From Clostridia bacterium (GTDB lineage: Bacteria; Bacillota; Clostridia; UBA1381; UBA9506), in contig JAFQJE010000010.1 of NCBI GenBank assembly GCA_017415145.1, positions 29,829 through 93,828 on the forward strand: a stretch of 64,000 nucleotides of DNA, in the 5' to 3' direction. Made by a program: the position numbers and the translations under genes. Shown piece after piece: positions 24,520 through 33,797 of the stretch; position 1 is the first letter of the stretch, and every line of letters begins with the position of its first letter. The notes under the pieces are model-generated. The model was not told the origin of the DNA, did not search any database, and was given only the letters and a program-made list of their open reading frames with translations.

Positions 24520-27129
24520 TTAAAGCTTTTCAATAATTGAGTATACAAGTTCTAATGCCTCTTCAATCTTAGATGCATCTTTTGCACCGGCTTGTGCACT
24601 CTCAGGCTTGCCGCCGCCACCGCCGCCGCAAACTTTTGCCACTTCGCGAACGATATTTCCAGCGTGAGCGCCCTTAGCTACTGCATTCTTTGTCGCCATG
24701 GAAACAATAGAAACCTTGCCATTGTCACTTGATGCTAAAACTATAACACCGCAGTCAAGCTTTGCTTTGAAACTGTCGCCTAAGTTTCTTAACGCATCAA
24801 CGTTTGCTCCGTCAACTCTGCCACAAACAACGGTCACGCCATTGATTTCCTTTGCATTGTTCATTATTTCATCGGCAGCACCGCCTGCAAGCTTCGCGTT
24901 CAAGCTTTCGATTTTGCTCTCTAATGTCTTAATTTCTGCAACAACTGATTGAGCCTTTTTAGCTACATCACCGATACCGCACTTTAAGTTTTCTGCAACC
25001 TCAGCTAAAGTGGTTTCGCACTTTTTGAGTTCTGCTAAAACTCCAAGACCTGTTACTGCTTCAATTCTTCTTATGCCTGCAGCTACTCCTGTTTCTCCTA
25101 TTATCTTAAACAAGCCAATCTGTGACGTATTAGATACGTGACAACCACCGCAAAGCTCCATAGAATAATCTCCCATAGAAACTACTCTTACTGTGTCGCC
25201 GTACTTGTCGCCAAATACTGCCACTGCGCCCATTTCTTTTGCCTTATCTATGGGCATTTCTTCCCATGAAACTGCGAGAGCTTCTAAGATTTTTGTATTT
25301 ACTTCTTCTTCAACATTTGCTAATTCTTCAGCCGTTACTGCTCTATCCAATGTGAAATCAAATCTTAATCTGTCGCAAGATACAAGCGAGCCTGACTGTG
25401 TTACAGCATCGCCTAAAGCGTTCTTTAATGCTGAATCCAAAAGATGCGTTGCACTGTGATTTGCCTGAACGAGTGTCCGTGCCGTAACCGATACATTTGC
25501 ACGTACGCTATCACCTGCTGAGATACTACCCTCTGTAACCTTTACAAAATGGTAGTATTTGCCGTCGACAGTTTTCTTTGTATCGCAAACGACGGCACCT
25601 GCAATATTACCAACATCGCCTACCTGGCCGCCGCCTTCACCATAAAAAGGTGTTTTATCCAATACAACAATACCTGTGTCGCCTGCATCTAGTGTATCTT
25701 TACCTTCTGTGTCATTAAGCACTAAAATTACATTTGCATCACACTCTAAGTTGTCATATCCTACAAACTCTGTGGGTGCAACTGAAACGAGTGCATCTGC
25801 AATTTTATCTTCCCAGCCAACTTCGGTCATTTTTGCACTGGCACGCGCTCTTGCACGCTGTTCGTTCATTTCACGCACAAAGCCTTCTTCATCAATTTCT
25901 ATACCTTTTTCAGCTAGGATTTCTCTTGTCAGGTCAATTGGGAAACCATAAGTATCATATAATTTAAATGCATTTTCGCCTGAAAAGACCTTGCCGTTTC
26001 CTTCTGCCAAGAAGTTGTTCAATATCGCAAAGCCTGCATCAATTGTCTGCGCGAAACGCTCTTCTTCTTTTTGGATTTTATTCTTAATCAATTCGCCTTT
26101 TTCAAAAAGCTCAGGGTAAGCACCCTTTGATGCTTCAATAACTTGATCTGCAAGTTCATAAAGGAATGTGCCTGAAATTCCCAGAAGTCTTCCATGACGG
26201 GCAGCACGACGAAGAAGTCTTCTTAAAACATATCCTCTGCCCTCATTTGAAGGGTTAACGCCGTCAGACATCATAAATACAGTACTTCTGATATGGTCTG
26301 TTACCACACGGATAGAAACGTCGGTTTCTGCTGATTTGCCATATTCTACATTCGCCTTTTTGCATACCGCATCACGTATGCTCTTAATGGTGTCAACATC
26401 AAAAATTGATGTTACGCCCTGCATAATACATGCAATACGCTCAAGCCCCATACCTGTATCAATATTGGGATGCTCTAAAGGTAAATATGTGCCGTCTTCC
26501 TGCTTGTCAAACTGTGTGAATACAAGATTCCAGAATTCAACAAATCTGTCACATTCGCAACCTACCTTACAATCAGGCGACCCGCATCCGAATTCTTCAC
26601 CTCTGTCAAAATAAAGTTCAGAACAGGGACCACAGGGACCCTGACCGATTTCCCAAAAGTTGTCCTCTTTGCCCATTTTAACTATATGGTCACGGGAAAC
26701 TCCCACATGGTTTGTCCAGATTTCAATTGCCTCGTCATCTTCTTCGTATACAGAAATCCACACGCGGTCTTTAGGAAGGTTAAGTACCTCTGTTACAAAT
26801 TCCCAAGCCCATTTTGTAGCATCATTTTTAAAATAATCACCAAATGAAAAGTTACCCAACATTTCAAAAAATGTACCATGACGTGCAGTTTTACCAACGC
26901 TTTCAATATCAGGCGTACGGATACATTTCTGACAGGTTGTAACTCTTGACTTGGGTGGCTTCTGCCTGCCTGTAAAGTAAGGCTTTAGAGGTGCCATACC
27001 CGCATTAATCAAAAGTAAGCTGGGGTCATTTTCAGGGACCAGCGAAAAGCTTTTTAGACGCAAATGCTCCTTTGATTCATAGAATGAAAGGAACTTTTCT
27101 CTTATTTCGTTAAGACCTAATTTTTCCAT
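24520..27129 (-). CDS. alaS: Alanyl-tRNA synthetase
   Basis: An 869-residue class II synthetase. It has the catalytic core with GMAPLKPYFTG and the motif-2 region TARHGTFFEMLGNFSFGDYFK, the tRNA-recognition region VNPSNEGRGYVLRRLLRRAARHGRLLG, the editing domain with NHSATHLL and CGGCHVSNTSQIG (zinc-binding Cys/His), and the C-Ala domain ending in the Gly-rich GGGGGGKPESAQAG. It charges tRNA-Ala and clears Ser/Gly mischarging. It has its own promoter, and the short leader leaves no room for a T-box. Confidence 0.98.
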   Translation of the reverse strand: MEKLGLNEIREKFLSFYESKEHLRLKSFSLVPENDPSLLLINAGMAPLKPYFTGRQKPPKSRVTTCQKCIRTPDIESVGKTARHGTFFEMLGNFSFGDYFKNDATKWAWEFVTEVLNLPKDRVWISVYEEDDEAIEIWTNHVGVSRDHIVKMGKEDNFWEIGQGPCGPCSELYFDRGEEFGCGSPDCKVGCECDRFVEFWNLVFTQFDKQEDGTYLPLEHPNIDTGMGLERIACIMQGVTSIFDVDTIKSIRDAVCKKANVEYGKSAETDVSIRVVTDHIRSTVFMMSDGVNPSNEGRGYVLRRLLRRAARHGRLLGISGTFLYELADQVIEASKGAYPELFEKGELIKNKIQKEEERFAQTIDAGFAILNNFLAEGNGKVFSGENAFKLYDTYGFPIDLTREILAEKGIEIDEEGFVREMNEQRARARASAKMTEVGWEDKIADALVSVAPTEFVGYDNLECDANVILVLNDTEGKDTLDAGDTGIVVLDKTPFYGEGGGQVGDVGNIAGAVVCDTKKTVDGKYYHFVKVTEGSISAGDSVRANVSVTARTLVQANHSATHLLDSALKNALGDAVTQSGSLVSCDRLRFDFTLDRAVTAEELANVEEEVNTKILEALAVSWEEMPIDKAKEMGAVAVFGDKYGDTVRVVSMGDYSMELCGGCHVSNTSQIGLFKIIGETGVAAGIRRIEAVTGLGVLAELKKCETTLAEVAENLKCGIGDVAKKAQSVVAEIKTLESKIESLNAKLAGGAADEIMNNAKEINGVTVVCGRVDGANVDALRNLGDSFKAKLDCGVIVLASSDNGKVSIVSMATKNAVAKGAHAGNIVREVAKVCGGGGGGKPESAQAGAKDASKIEEALELVYSIIEKL

Positions 27130-27168
27130 TTATCTCAAACCTTTCGTAGATGAATATACATACAATTT

Positions 27169-27197
27169 ATTTTACTATAAATTACAAATTTAGTCAA
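27169..27197 (-). promoter_or_regulatory. Sigma-A promoter of alaS
   Basis: Leftward -35 TTGACT, 17-bp spacer, -10 TAAAAT. The -35 element overlaps the stop codon of the radical SAM gene upstream. Confidence 0.6.
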
Positions 27198-28119
27198 GAA
27201 AAAATATCCCCTGATATGTGTTTCTCGCCTGCATTTCTTTATCTATTGCACCTAGGACTGAAATTTTATCAAGACTCCATTTTGGTGCAATCAAAGTATC
27301 ACGACCTCCGTCACCTGTTATACGTTCAATCACAGTTTCAGCAGGAATGTATTCAAGCTGTCTGCACACAGTGTCAATATATACGTCTTTTGTCATAGGA
27401 ATCAGCTTGTCCTCGTTGTAAAGTTTTTCATACATCGTCCCTCGAACAATGTGCAAAAGATGAATTTTTACCGCATCAGGCTTTAATTTTCCTACAGTTT
27501 TTGCGGTGTTTATCATATCTTCCTTTGTTTCGTTCATCAGACCATTTATAATATGGACACAAACACGAATGCCTTTGTTTTTTAACATATTATAAGCATC
27601 AAGAAAGGTTTTGTAGTCATATCCTCTGTTGAACTCTCTTGCCGTTTTATCGTTTGTTGTCTGTAACCCCAATTCTACTGTTAAGTATGTCTGCTGTGAA
27701 ATTTCAGAAAGCAGATCTATTATACTTTCATCTATGCAATCTGCTCGGGTTGCAATACTCAGTCCAACCACATCGTGAAAATTTAGCGCCTCTGCATATT
27801 TTTCTCTTAACACCCCAACAGGTGCATAAGTATTTGTATGTGCCTGAAAATATGCTATCAGTTTAGGATTTTTATGTTTTTTAGATATTCTGTCATACTC
27901 GCAGGACAGCTGTTCTGTTATAGAAAGTTTTGCATCGTTCGTGAATTCTCCCGAACCATCAAAGCAGTAAGCACAACCGCCAAAACCACATTTTCCGTCA
28001 ATATTAGGACAAGTAAATCCAGCATCAATTACCGCCTTATAAACCTTAACACCAAATGTTTTGGTAAGATGGTAATTTAGTGTATGGTATCTTTTGTTGT
28101 CAAGAGTATAACAAAACAT
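27190..28119 (-). CDS. Radical SAM protein, YhcC family (TIGR01212)
   Basis: A 309-residue radical SAM enzyme. The cluster-binding cysteines lie in CPNIDGKCGFGGCAYC near residues 35-50, the variant spacing typical of the YhcC/TIGR01212 group. KLIAYFQAHTNTYAP, then GLSIATRADC and ELGLQTTNDKTAREFNRG are also family signatures. The reaction catalysed by these proteins is not established. The start ATG follows AAGGAGAAAAATT. The gap upstream to ylbJ is 38 bp, so it may be cotranscribed with ylbJ. Confidence 0.88.
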   Translation of the reverse strand: MFCYTLDNKRYHTLNYHLTKTFGVKVYKAVIDAGFTCPNIDGKCGFGGCAYCFDGSGEFTNDAKLSITEQLSCEYDRISKKHKNPKLIAYFQAHTNTYAPVGVLREKYAEALNFHDVVGLSIATRADCIDESIIDLLSEISQQTYLTVELGLQTTNDKTAREFNRGYDYKTFLDAYNMLKNKGIRVCVHIINGLMNETKEDMINTAKTVGKLKPDAVKIHLLHIVRGTMYEKLYNEDKLIPMTKDVYIDTVCRQLEYIPAETVIERITGDGGRDTLIAPKWSLDKISVLGAIDKEMQARNTYQGIFFLD

Positions 28120-28157
28120 AATTTTTCTCCTTAGTATTATAGAAAAAATATATCACA

Positions 28158-29189
28158 TCAGTATTTTTTTGTCAAACGTCTCAGAGTAAACACGGCACAC
28201 ATTAAAAATATAATCATAATTACACAGGATGCCCCAGATACCTGATGAATTTGTATTGATGGAGCGAAGACAGTCACATCTCGGTTTAACATAAGATATA
28301 TTTTCATCAATGCCATAGATACTGTCATCTGCAAAACCTTTCCAAAAAGGTAACATGCCGTGGACAGTTTCGCTTTGGCAGTTGCACCTTTAATCTGAAA
28401 ATAAACACACACTCCCCCAAAGCCGATTGTTCCCGACAAAAGTGTCATCATATCATCTAACTTCAACCCGCTTGAGATAATATCTTTTGCTCCCACTGTA
28501 ACCTCAAATAAAGAATTTATAAAAACACCAGGAATGTAAGGTTTTAACACCGCAACCACGCAACCAAAGAAAACTACATATCCACATACATTAAGAATTG
28601 ACTTGACCGCATTTTCTACGCTCTCTGTAAATGCTTCACCAAAAGAAAGATTTACTTCATTTATCACTATTTTTCTCTCCTGTTCTTTTGCAAAAAGTGA
28701 TAAAAACACACCGGTAATAACCGCAGAAATTACATGAATACAATAAATAACAATACCCAGGTTTTTATTGCCGAGCATACCGCACCCCACAGCACCTATC
28801 ACAAAAAGAGGTCCCGAATTATTGCAAAAAGCAAGCAGCCGCTCTGACTCCTCCTTGGTGAGTCTTCCCGAAAGATTAAGTTCTGAAATAACCTTTGCCC
28901 CTGTAGGATAACCGCACAAAATTCCGATAACAAACACAACTGCACCTGTACCTGAGATTTTAAAGAGTTTGTCGGCTATGGGTACAAAAAAATTTCCCAC
29001 GGAAGTAATTGTGCCACAGTTTACCATAAGTCCCGTCAACACAAAAAAAGGAAACAGTGCTGGAATAACGGACGTTGCACACAAAAGCAGTGCTTTTTGT
29101 GCTGCAGTTGTTACTATATCTGTCTCAATTATCAAAAAAAACACTGCGGTAAAAAGGACTACGCTCACTAAAATTTTCTTGACTTTCAT
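28158..29189 (-). CDS. ylbJ: Sporulation integral membrane protein YlbJ (SpoVV)
   Basis: A 343-residue membrane protein with about eight hydrophobic segments. The motifs PALFPFFVLTGLMVNCG, GILCGYPTGAKV, LLAFCNNSGPLFVIGAVG and GTIGFGGVCVYFQ are characteristic of YlbJ. In Bacillus subtilis this protein (SpoVV) sits in the outer forespore membrane and is needed for dipicolinic-acid transport into the forespore. The start ATG follows AGAGGTGAGGAT; a long upstream in-frame extension overlaps the divergent yqfC gene and is spurious. It is divergent from yqfC-yqfD with only a 60-bp gap. Confidence 0.9.
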   Translation of the reverse strand: MKVKKILVSVVLFTAVFFLIIETDIVTTAAQKALLLCATSVIPALFPFFVLTGLMVNCGTITSVGNFFVPIADKLFKISGTGAVVFVIGILCGYPTGAKVISELNLSGRLTKEESERLLAFCNNSGPLFVIGAVGCGMLGNKNLGIVIYCIHVISAVITGVFLSLFAKEQERKIVINEVNLSFGEAFTESVENAVKSILNVCGYVVFFGCVVAVLKPYIPGVFINSLFEVTVGAKDIISSGLKLDDMMTLLSGTIGFGGVCVYFQIKGATAKAKLSTACYLFGKVLQMTVSMALMKIYLMLNRDVTVFAPSIQIHQVSGASCVIMIIFLMCAVFTLRRLTKKY

Positions 29190-29249
29190 ATCCTCACCTC
29201 TTGTAATTAATATGAAATTCCGAGCATAAGTATTACGGAGGTGAACGCA

Positions 29250-29543
29250 ATGGGACGTAAAAAAGCAAAAAGGAATATTCCGAAGAAAATCGCAAAAACC
29301 CTGGATATTCCCGAAGACGTAATGTTGGGTGCCCCACGACTGACTATGATGTCGAATCGTGAACTCAGAATAGAAAACCATAAATCAATATTAGAATACG
29401 AAACCGATAAAATAACCCTTTGTACCAAAGATATGCTTATAGCCATCAGCGGTGATGCGCTTGATATCGGCGTGATTTGTGATGATGAAATTTTGGTAAC
29501 GGGTGAAATTTTATCTCTAGAATTTTCCAAAATACGGAGTTGA
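29250..29543 (+). CDS. yqfC: Sporulation protein YqfC
   Basis: A 97-residue protein with the YqfC/YabP-like fold. GRKKAKRNIPKKIAKTLDIP is followed by GAPRLTMMSNRELRIENHK and LCTKDMLIAISGDALDIG, which are family signatures. It is made under sigma-E in Bacillus and acts with YqfD at an engulfment-related stage; the exact role is unclear. The ATG sits after GGAGGTG. The in-frame GTG at 29241 is part of that SD and less likely to be the start. yqfD follows after 6 bp. Confidence 0.9.
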   Translation: MGRKKAKRNIPKKIAKTLDIPEDVMLGAPRLTMMSNRELRIENHKSILEYETDKITLCTKDMLIAISGDALDIGVICDDEILVTGEILSLEFSKIRS

Positions 29544-29549
29544 TATAGA

Positions 29550-30737
29550 TTGTTTATTCCCGAAATTACAAGATACCTTATGGGCTATCTTACTATAACT
29601 GTAACAGGAAGATTTTGCGAGCGGTTTATTAATGTGTGTGCAGCAAAAAATATTTTGTTGTGGGATATAAAGAGAATTTCTCCTCATTCTATCCGCTGCA
29701 AAATATCTGTACCAGCTTTTCGCATGCTTCCTTCAATAACATATCACACAGGGGTCCGTGTGCACATAAATATAAAGCACGGCTTTCCTTTTTTTCTGAA
29801 AAGATACAAAAAACGTAAAATCGCACTTTTTGGTGTATTTGCTTTTTTAATTTTAGTAATTGGTGCTAATCAGTTCGTATGGCACATAGAGGTAACAGGA
29901 AATTACAAAATCCCCGAAGAAAAAATCCTTTCTGTATTAAATGACTCAGGTTTAAAAATAGGAACATTACGAAGAAAAATAGACCCGGCTGAACTTAAAA
30001 AAAACGCTCTTATGTCTATCCCTGAGCTTGCATGGTTGTGGGTAGATTCAAACGGCTCTAACGTAATTGTAGATGTGAGAGAGGATATAGAAACTCCCGA
30101 AATGAAATCTATTACAGACTATGTAAATGTCACCGCAAAATGCGATGCCTTAATCGAAAAAATGACCGTACGAGGCGGAGTGCCAGTAGTCGCCGAGGGT
30201 GATACAGTTTTAGCAGGAACTGTTTTAGTTACAGGAAAAATTCCAAGCTCAATACGACAGGATATCAGGTACGTGCGTGCAGATGCTGATGTTTTTGCCC
30301 GTGTTTGGTATGAAAAGTGCGAAGTATTTTCGCTTATATCTACTACTCGACACGAAACAGGTAAACACAAGACACATCGAACGTTAGATTTCTTTGGCAA
30401 AAAAATTAATATCCTGCACTCTGACAATCCACCATATAAAAATTATGACTTAAACGAAAACACCTATTCATTTTTTGGCATAAAGCTTATGACAAGAAAA
30501 TACGATGAGGTAGAACTTCAAGAAGAGCTTCTCAGCGAAGAAACTATGGCAGATTTTGGTGTCGCGCAAATCAAAAAGAAACTGGAAGAAGAAGTTCAAC
30601 CTGACTCAGTGTTAAAAAGCTTTGATGCAACTCATAAAGTATTAAACGACACTACAATTGAAGTGACAGTTAAAGCTGAGTATCTTGAAAACATAGCCGT
30701 ATCTGTTAAAGAAGAGATTCCCGAGGGGTTGAATTAA
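29550..30737 (+). CDS. yqfD: Sporulation protein YqfD
   Basis: A 395-residue membrane-anchored protein of the YqfD family. A cytoplasmic N-terminal domain (about 1-85) precedes one membrane helix (about 92-112, KIALFGVFAFLILVIGANQ). The extracytoplasmic part has VTGNYKIPEEKILSVL, IPELAWLWVDSNGSNVIVDVRE, then AKCDALIEKMTVRGGVPVVAEGD. Family members are required for efficient sporulation. The start is a TTG preceded by GGAG. It is translationally close to yqfC. In many Clostridia phoH and ybeY follow, but here an SDR gene does. Confidence 0.92.
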   Translation: MFIPEITRYLMGYLTITVTGRFCERFINVCAAKNILLWDIKRISPHSIRCKISVPAFRMLPSITYHTGVRVHINIKHGFPFFLKRYKKRKIALFGVFAFLILVIGANQFVWHIEVTGNYKIPEEKILSVLNDSGLKIGTLRRKIDPAELKKNALMSIPELAWLWVDSNGSNVIVDVREDIETPEMKSITDYVNVTAKCDALIEKMTVRGGVPVVAEGDTVLAGTVLVTGKIPSSIRQDIRYVRADADVFARVWYEKCEVFSLISTTRHETGKHKTHRTLDFFGKKINILHSDNPPYKNYDLNENTYSFFGIKLMTRKYDEVELQEELLSEETMADFGVAQIKKKLEEEVQPDSVLKSFDATHKVLNDTTIEVTVKAEYLENIAVSVKEEIPEGLN

Positions 30738-30781
30738 TACTCTCTTTGTGATAAGATGTAGTAAAGATTTGAGGTGTACAT

Positions 30782-31519
30782 ATGAAAAAAACAGTATTTA
30801 TAACAGGTGCGTCCCGTGGTATCGGTGCTGCTTGTGCAATATATTTTGCAAAGCAAGGATACGACGTAGGCATAAATTATCTGAGTAATATTGATAGGGC
30901 ACAGGAAGTTGCAGAAACTATTCGTGCTATGGGACAAAAAGCACTTCTCTACCAGGGTGATGTGGCAGATTATGAGAAGATGCGTACCATAATTGAGAAA
31001 TGCACTAATGATTTAGGACATATAGACGTAGTGGTAAATAACGCAGGAATTGCCCAACAGAAGTTGTTTACGGACATAACGCGAGAAGATTGGCACAGGA
31101 TATTTTCTGTAAATGTTGACGGTATATATAATGTTTTATCCTGTGTGCTTCCCCAAATGATAAACCGAAAATCAGGCTCTGTTGTAAACGTATCTTCTAT
31201 GTGGGGAATTTGTGGTGCTTCGTGTGAGGTGACATACTCTGCATCAAAATCAGCAGTAATAGGGCTTACAAAGGCATTAGCACAGGAGTTAGCACCTTCA
31301 AACATCCGTGTAAATTGCGTTGCCCCTGGACTGATTGATACGGAAATGAATAGTAATTTAAGTGATGATGATATACGCGGTGTAATAGAAGAAACACCTC
31401 TGGGTAAAATCGGCACAGCAGAAGACGTTGCAAAAGCAATATTCTTTTTAGCAGATGATGAATATTCATCATTTACTACAGGACAGATACTCTCCCCCAA
31501 CGGCGGGTTGGTAATATAA
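30782..31519 (+). CDS. FabG-like short-chain dehydrogenase
   Basis: A 245-residue SDR very close to 3-oxoacyl-ACP reductase. It has cofactor motif TGASRGIGAACA, NNAGIAQ, catalytic Ser in VNVSSMWG, YSASKSAVIG (Tyr and Lys) and CVAPGLIDTEMN. It would reduce a 3-keto group with NADPH, but no fab genes are adjacent, so it may act in another pathway. The ATG follows GAGGTGTACAT. It lies 44 bp after yqfD and may be read from the same transcript. A strong terminator follows the stop codon. Confidence 0.88.
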   Translation: MKKTVFITGASRGIGAACAIYFAKQGYDVGINYLSNIDRAQEVAETIRAMGQKALLYQGDVADYEKMRTIIEKCTNDLGHIDVVVNNAGIAQQKLFTDITREDWHRIFSVNVDGIYNVLSCVLPQMINRKSGSVVNVSSMWGICGASCEVTYSASKSAVIGLTKALAQELAPSNIRVNCVAPGLIDTEMNSNLSDDDIRGVIEETPLGKIGTAEDVAKAIFFLADDEYSSFTTGQILSPNGGLVI

Positions 31520-31548
31520 AAAAGCAGTAGCTATGCTACTGCTTTTTT
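31518..31548. terminator. Bidirectional terminator
   Basis: Stem AAAAAAGCAGTAGC / GCTACTGCTTTTTT with a 3-nt loop. The TAG stop of the convergent small membrane protein gene lies inside the stem. Confidence 0.88.
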
Positions 31549-31784
31549 ATATTTATTCTTTGTATTACGTATCCTGAAACTGCACATAGAATTGCAGGAA
31601 CTAATAGTCTTACAGCAAATATTTTAACAAGCGACGAAAATGGAATAATGTCTATCAATGGATTTAACAGTAATTCTTTATAATCATAATATCCAACTAT
31701 AACTATTACGGCGAATAATATCACTAGAATAATTGCTATTGCATAAAAAATATAGGATAAAACCTTTGCTAACTTGTTTTCCAT
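31536..31784 (-). CDS. Small membrane protein of unknown function
   Basis: An 82-residue protein with two hydrophobic helices (about 10-33 and 53-73) separated by a short loop (YYDYKELLLNPLIDIIPF). The C-terminus is basic. I recognise no family. The start ATG was chosen 7 nt after GGGGAT; a longer in-frame start would run into uvrB. It follows uvrB by 13 bp and so probably shares its transcript, although nothing in the sequence suggests a repair role. Confidence 0.6.
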   Translation of the reverse strand: MENKLAKVLSYIFYAIAIILVILFAVIVIVGYYDYKELLLNPLIDIIPFSSLVKIFAVRLLVPAILCAVSGYVIQRINIKKQ

Positions 31785-31797
31785 AAGCATATCCCCA

Positions 31798-33762
31798 TTA
31801 TGTGTTTTGTTTCTGCAGTTTTTTAATTCTGTCACGAATTGATGCTGCATCTTCAAATCTGAGTTCTTCTGATGCTAACTTCATCTGCTCTGTCAGGATT
31901 TCTATCTGCAGATTGATATCCATGCTCTTTGAAAGCTTAACATCACGGATGCTCTCATCAGGTGCTTCTCCCATAGGTGAAATAACCTCACGGATATTTT
32001 TCCTGATACTTTGCGGTGTAATTCCGTGTTCTTCGTTATACGCCTTTTGTTTTTCGCGACGGCGGGTTGTTTCGGTTATTGCTCTCTCCATAGAACCTGT
32101 AATATTGTCTGCATACATTATTACTCTGCCATCGGCATTTCGAGCAGCTCTTCCTACAGTCTGTATAAGGGAAGTTTCTGACCGCAAAAAACCTTCTTTG
32201 TCAGCATCTAATATTGCCACCAACGACACCTCAGGAATATCAAGTCCTTCACGAAGCAAGTTTATACCTACCAAAACATCAAAAAGTCCTTCCCGCAGGT
32301 CCTTTACGATTTCCATTCGCTCTATGGTCTTTACCTCTGAATGCAGGTATTTTACTTTAATATCAAGCTCACGCAGATAGTCCGTTAAGTCCTCTGCCAT
32401 CTTTTTAGTCAGAGTTGTGACTAAAACACGGTTTCCCTTTCCAACCTCTGCATTAATTTCCCCTACAAGATCGTCTACCTGACCTTTAACAGGTCTTACT
32501 ATAATTTCAGGATCTAAAAGTCCTGTAGGGCGTATAATCTGCTCTGCAATTGTCACTGACCTGTCACGTTCGAAGTCCGCCGGAGTTGCACTTACATAAA
32601 TTACCTGATTGAGTTTGTCTTCAAATTCTGAAAAGTTCAGAGGTCTGTTATCGTATGCTGAGGGCAACCTGAAACCAAAATCTACAAGAGAATTTTTTCT
32701 TGCTCTGTCGCCGTTGTACATTCCTCTGACCTGAGGTATTGTTACATGCGATTCATCAACCACAAGCAGAAAATCTTCCGGCATATAATCCAAAAGTGTA
32801 AAAGGTGCAGAACCTGGTTGTCGTCCACTTATGTGACGAGAATAGTTTTCTATCCCTTGACAAAATCCTATTTCGCGCATCATTTCTATATCGTAGCTTG
32901 TTCTTTGCTCAATTCGCTGAGCCTCGAGTAACTGGTCGTTTTCCTTAAAGAACTTTATGCGTTCATACATTTCCGCCTCAATAGTAAAAATGGCTCTTTC
33001 CATTTTTTCTTTGGTTGTTACATAGTGAGATGCCGGGTAAATTGCAATATGATTTCTCGTTCCCTTAATCTCGCCCGTCACAACATCAATTTCAGAAATT
33101 CTGTCGATTTCATCTCCAAAAAATTCAATCCTTATAGCCGTATCGCTGCTCTCAGCAGGAAAAACCTCTAAAACATCTCCCCGCACACGGAACTTGCCAC
33201 GTACAAAATTTATATCATTTCTTTCGTACTGACTTTCAACAAGCTTTTTTAAAATTTCATCACGGTCACGCTCCATACCCGGGCGGAGAGATATCACAAG
33301 CTCATTGTAGTCAATAGGGTCGCCAAGTCCGTAAATACAGGACACACTGGCAACTATAATTACATCACGTCTTTCAAAAAGTGCAGCTGTGGCACTGTGA
33401 CGAAGTTTATCTATTTCTTCATTTACTGATGAGTCTTTTTCGATGTAAGTATCAGTATTGGGAATGTATGCCTCAGGCTGGTAATAGTCATAATATGATA
33501 CAAAGAATTCAACAGCGTTTTCAGGAAAAAATGCTTTAAATTCGCTGCACAATTGAGCAGCCAGGGTTTTATTGTGTGCAAGCACAAGCGTGGGCTTTTG
33601 TACCTTTTCTATAACGTTTGCTATGGTAAAGGTTTTACCCGAGCCTGTAACGCCAAGTAGCGTCTGTTCCTTATCTCCTCTTATTACCCCTTCTGCAAGG
33701 CGTTTTATTGCCTCAGGCTGGTCGCCGCAGGGTTTATAATCCGAATGTATTTTAAATTCCAT
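31798..33762 (-). CDS. uvrB: Excinuclease ABC subunit B
   Basis: A 654-residue nucleotide excision repair helicase. Visible elements are Walker A in [12 protein letters not shown], the beta-hairpin [12 protein letters not shown] that clamps [12 protein letters not shown] (Walker B), helicase motifs [13 protein letters not shown] and [26 protein letters not shown], and the C-terminal UVR motif ([24 protein letters not shown] coiled coil) for UvrC binding. The start was set at [11 protein letters not shown], 9 nt after AAAGG; MAL in front has poor spacing. No LexA box is apparent in its 35-bp upstream gap, so it probably depends on the citrate synthase transcript. Confidence 0.98.
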   Translation of the reverse strand: MEFKIHSDYKPCGDQPEAIKRLAEGVIRGDKEQTLLGVTGSGKTFTIANVIEKVQKPTLVLAHNKTLAAQLCSEFKAFFPENAVEFFVSYYDYYQPEAYIPNTDTYIEKDSSVNEEIDKLRHSATAALFERRDVIIVASVSCIYGLGDPIDYNELVISLRPGMERDRDEILKKLVESQYERNDINFVRGKFRVRGDVLEVFPAESSDTAIRIEFFGDEIDRISEIDVVTGEIKGTRNHIAIYPASHYVTTKEKMERAIFTIEAEMYERIKFFKENDQLLEAQRIEQRTSYDIEMMREIGFCQGIENYSRHISGRQPGSAPFTLLDYMPEDFLLVVDESHVTIPQVRGMYNGDRARKNSLVDFGFRLPSAYDNRPLNFSEFEDKLNQVIYVSATPADFERDRSVTIAEQIIRPTGLLDPEIIVRPVKGQVDDLVGEINAEVGKGNRVLVTTLTKKMAEDLTDYLRELDIKVKYLHSEVKTIERMEIVKDLREGLFDVLVGINLLREGLDIPEVSLVAILDADKEGFLRSETSLIQTVGRAARNADGRVIMYADNITGSMERAITETTRRREKQKAYNEEHGITPQSIRKNIREVISPMGEAPDESIRDVKLSKSMDINLQIEILTEQMKLASEELRFEDAASIRDRIKKLQKQNT

Positions 33763-33797
33763 TAGCGCCATCCTTTCCGATTTTTATTATCGCTCTG

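Noticed and set aside
27130..27168. T-box leader before alaS (and likewise before proS)
   Set aside because: The distance from promoter to start is only about 35-40 nt in both cases, far too short for a T-box.
29190..29249. Sigma-E promoter pair between ylbJ and yqfC
   Set aside because: A TAATACT-N14-CATATTAA match exists for ylbJ but would place the start site inside the SD; no workable match was found for yqfC. Not firm enough to list.
31802..32380. 192-codon plus-strand frame inside uvrB
   Set aside because: Antisense to conserved UvrB motifs, no ribosome site, composition of a shadow frame.
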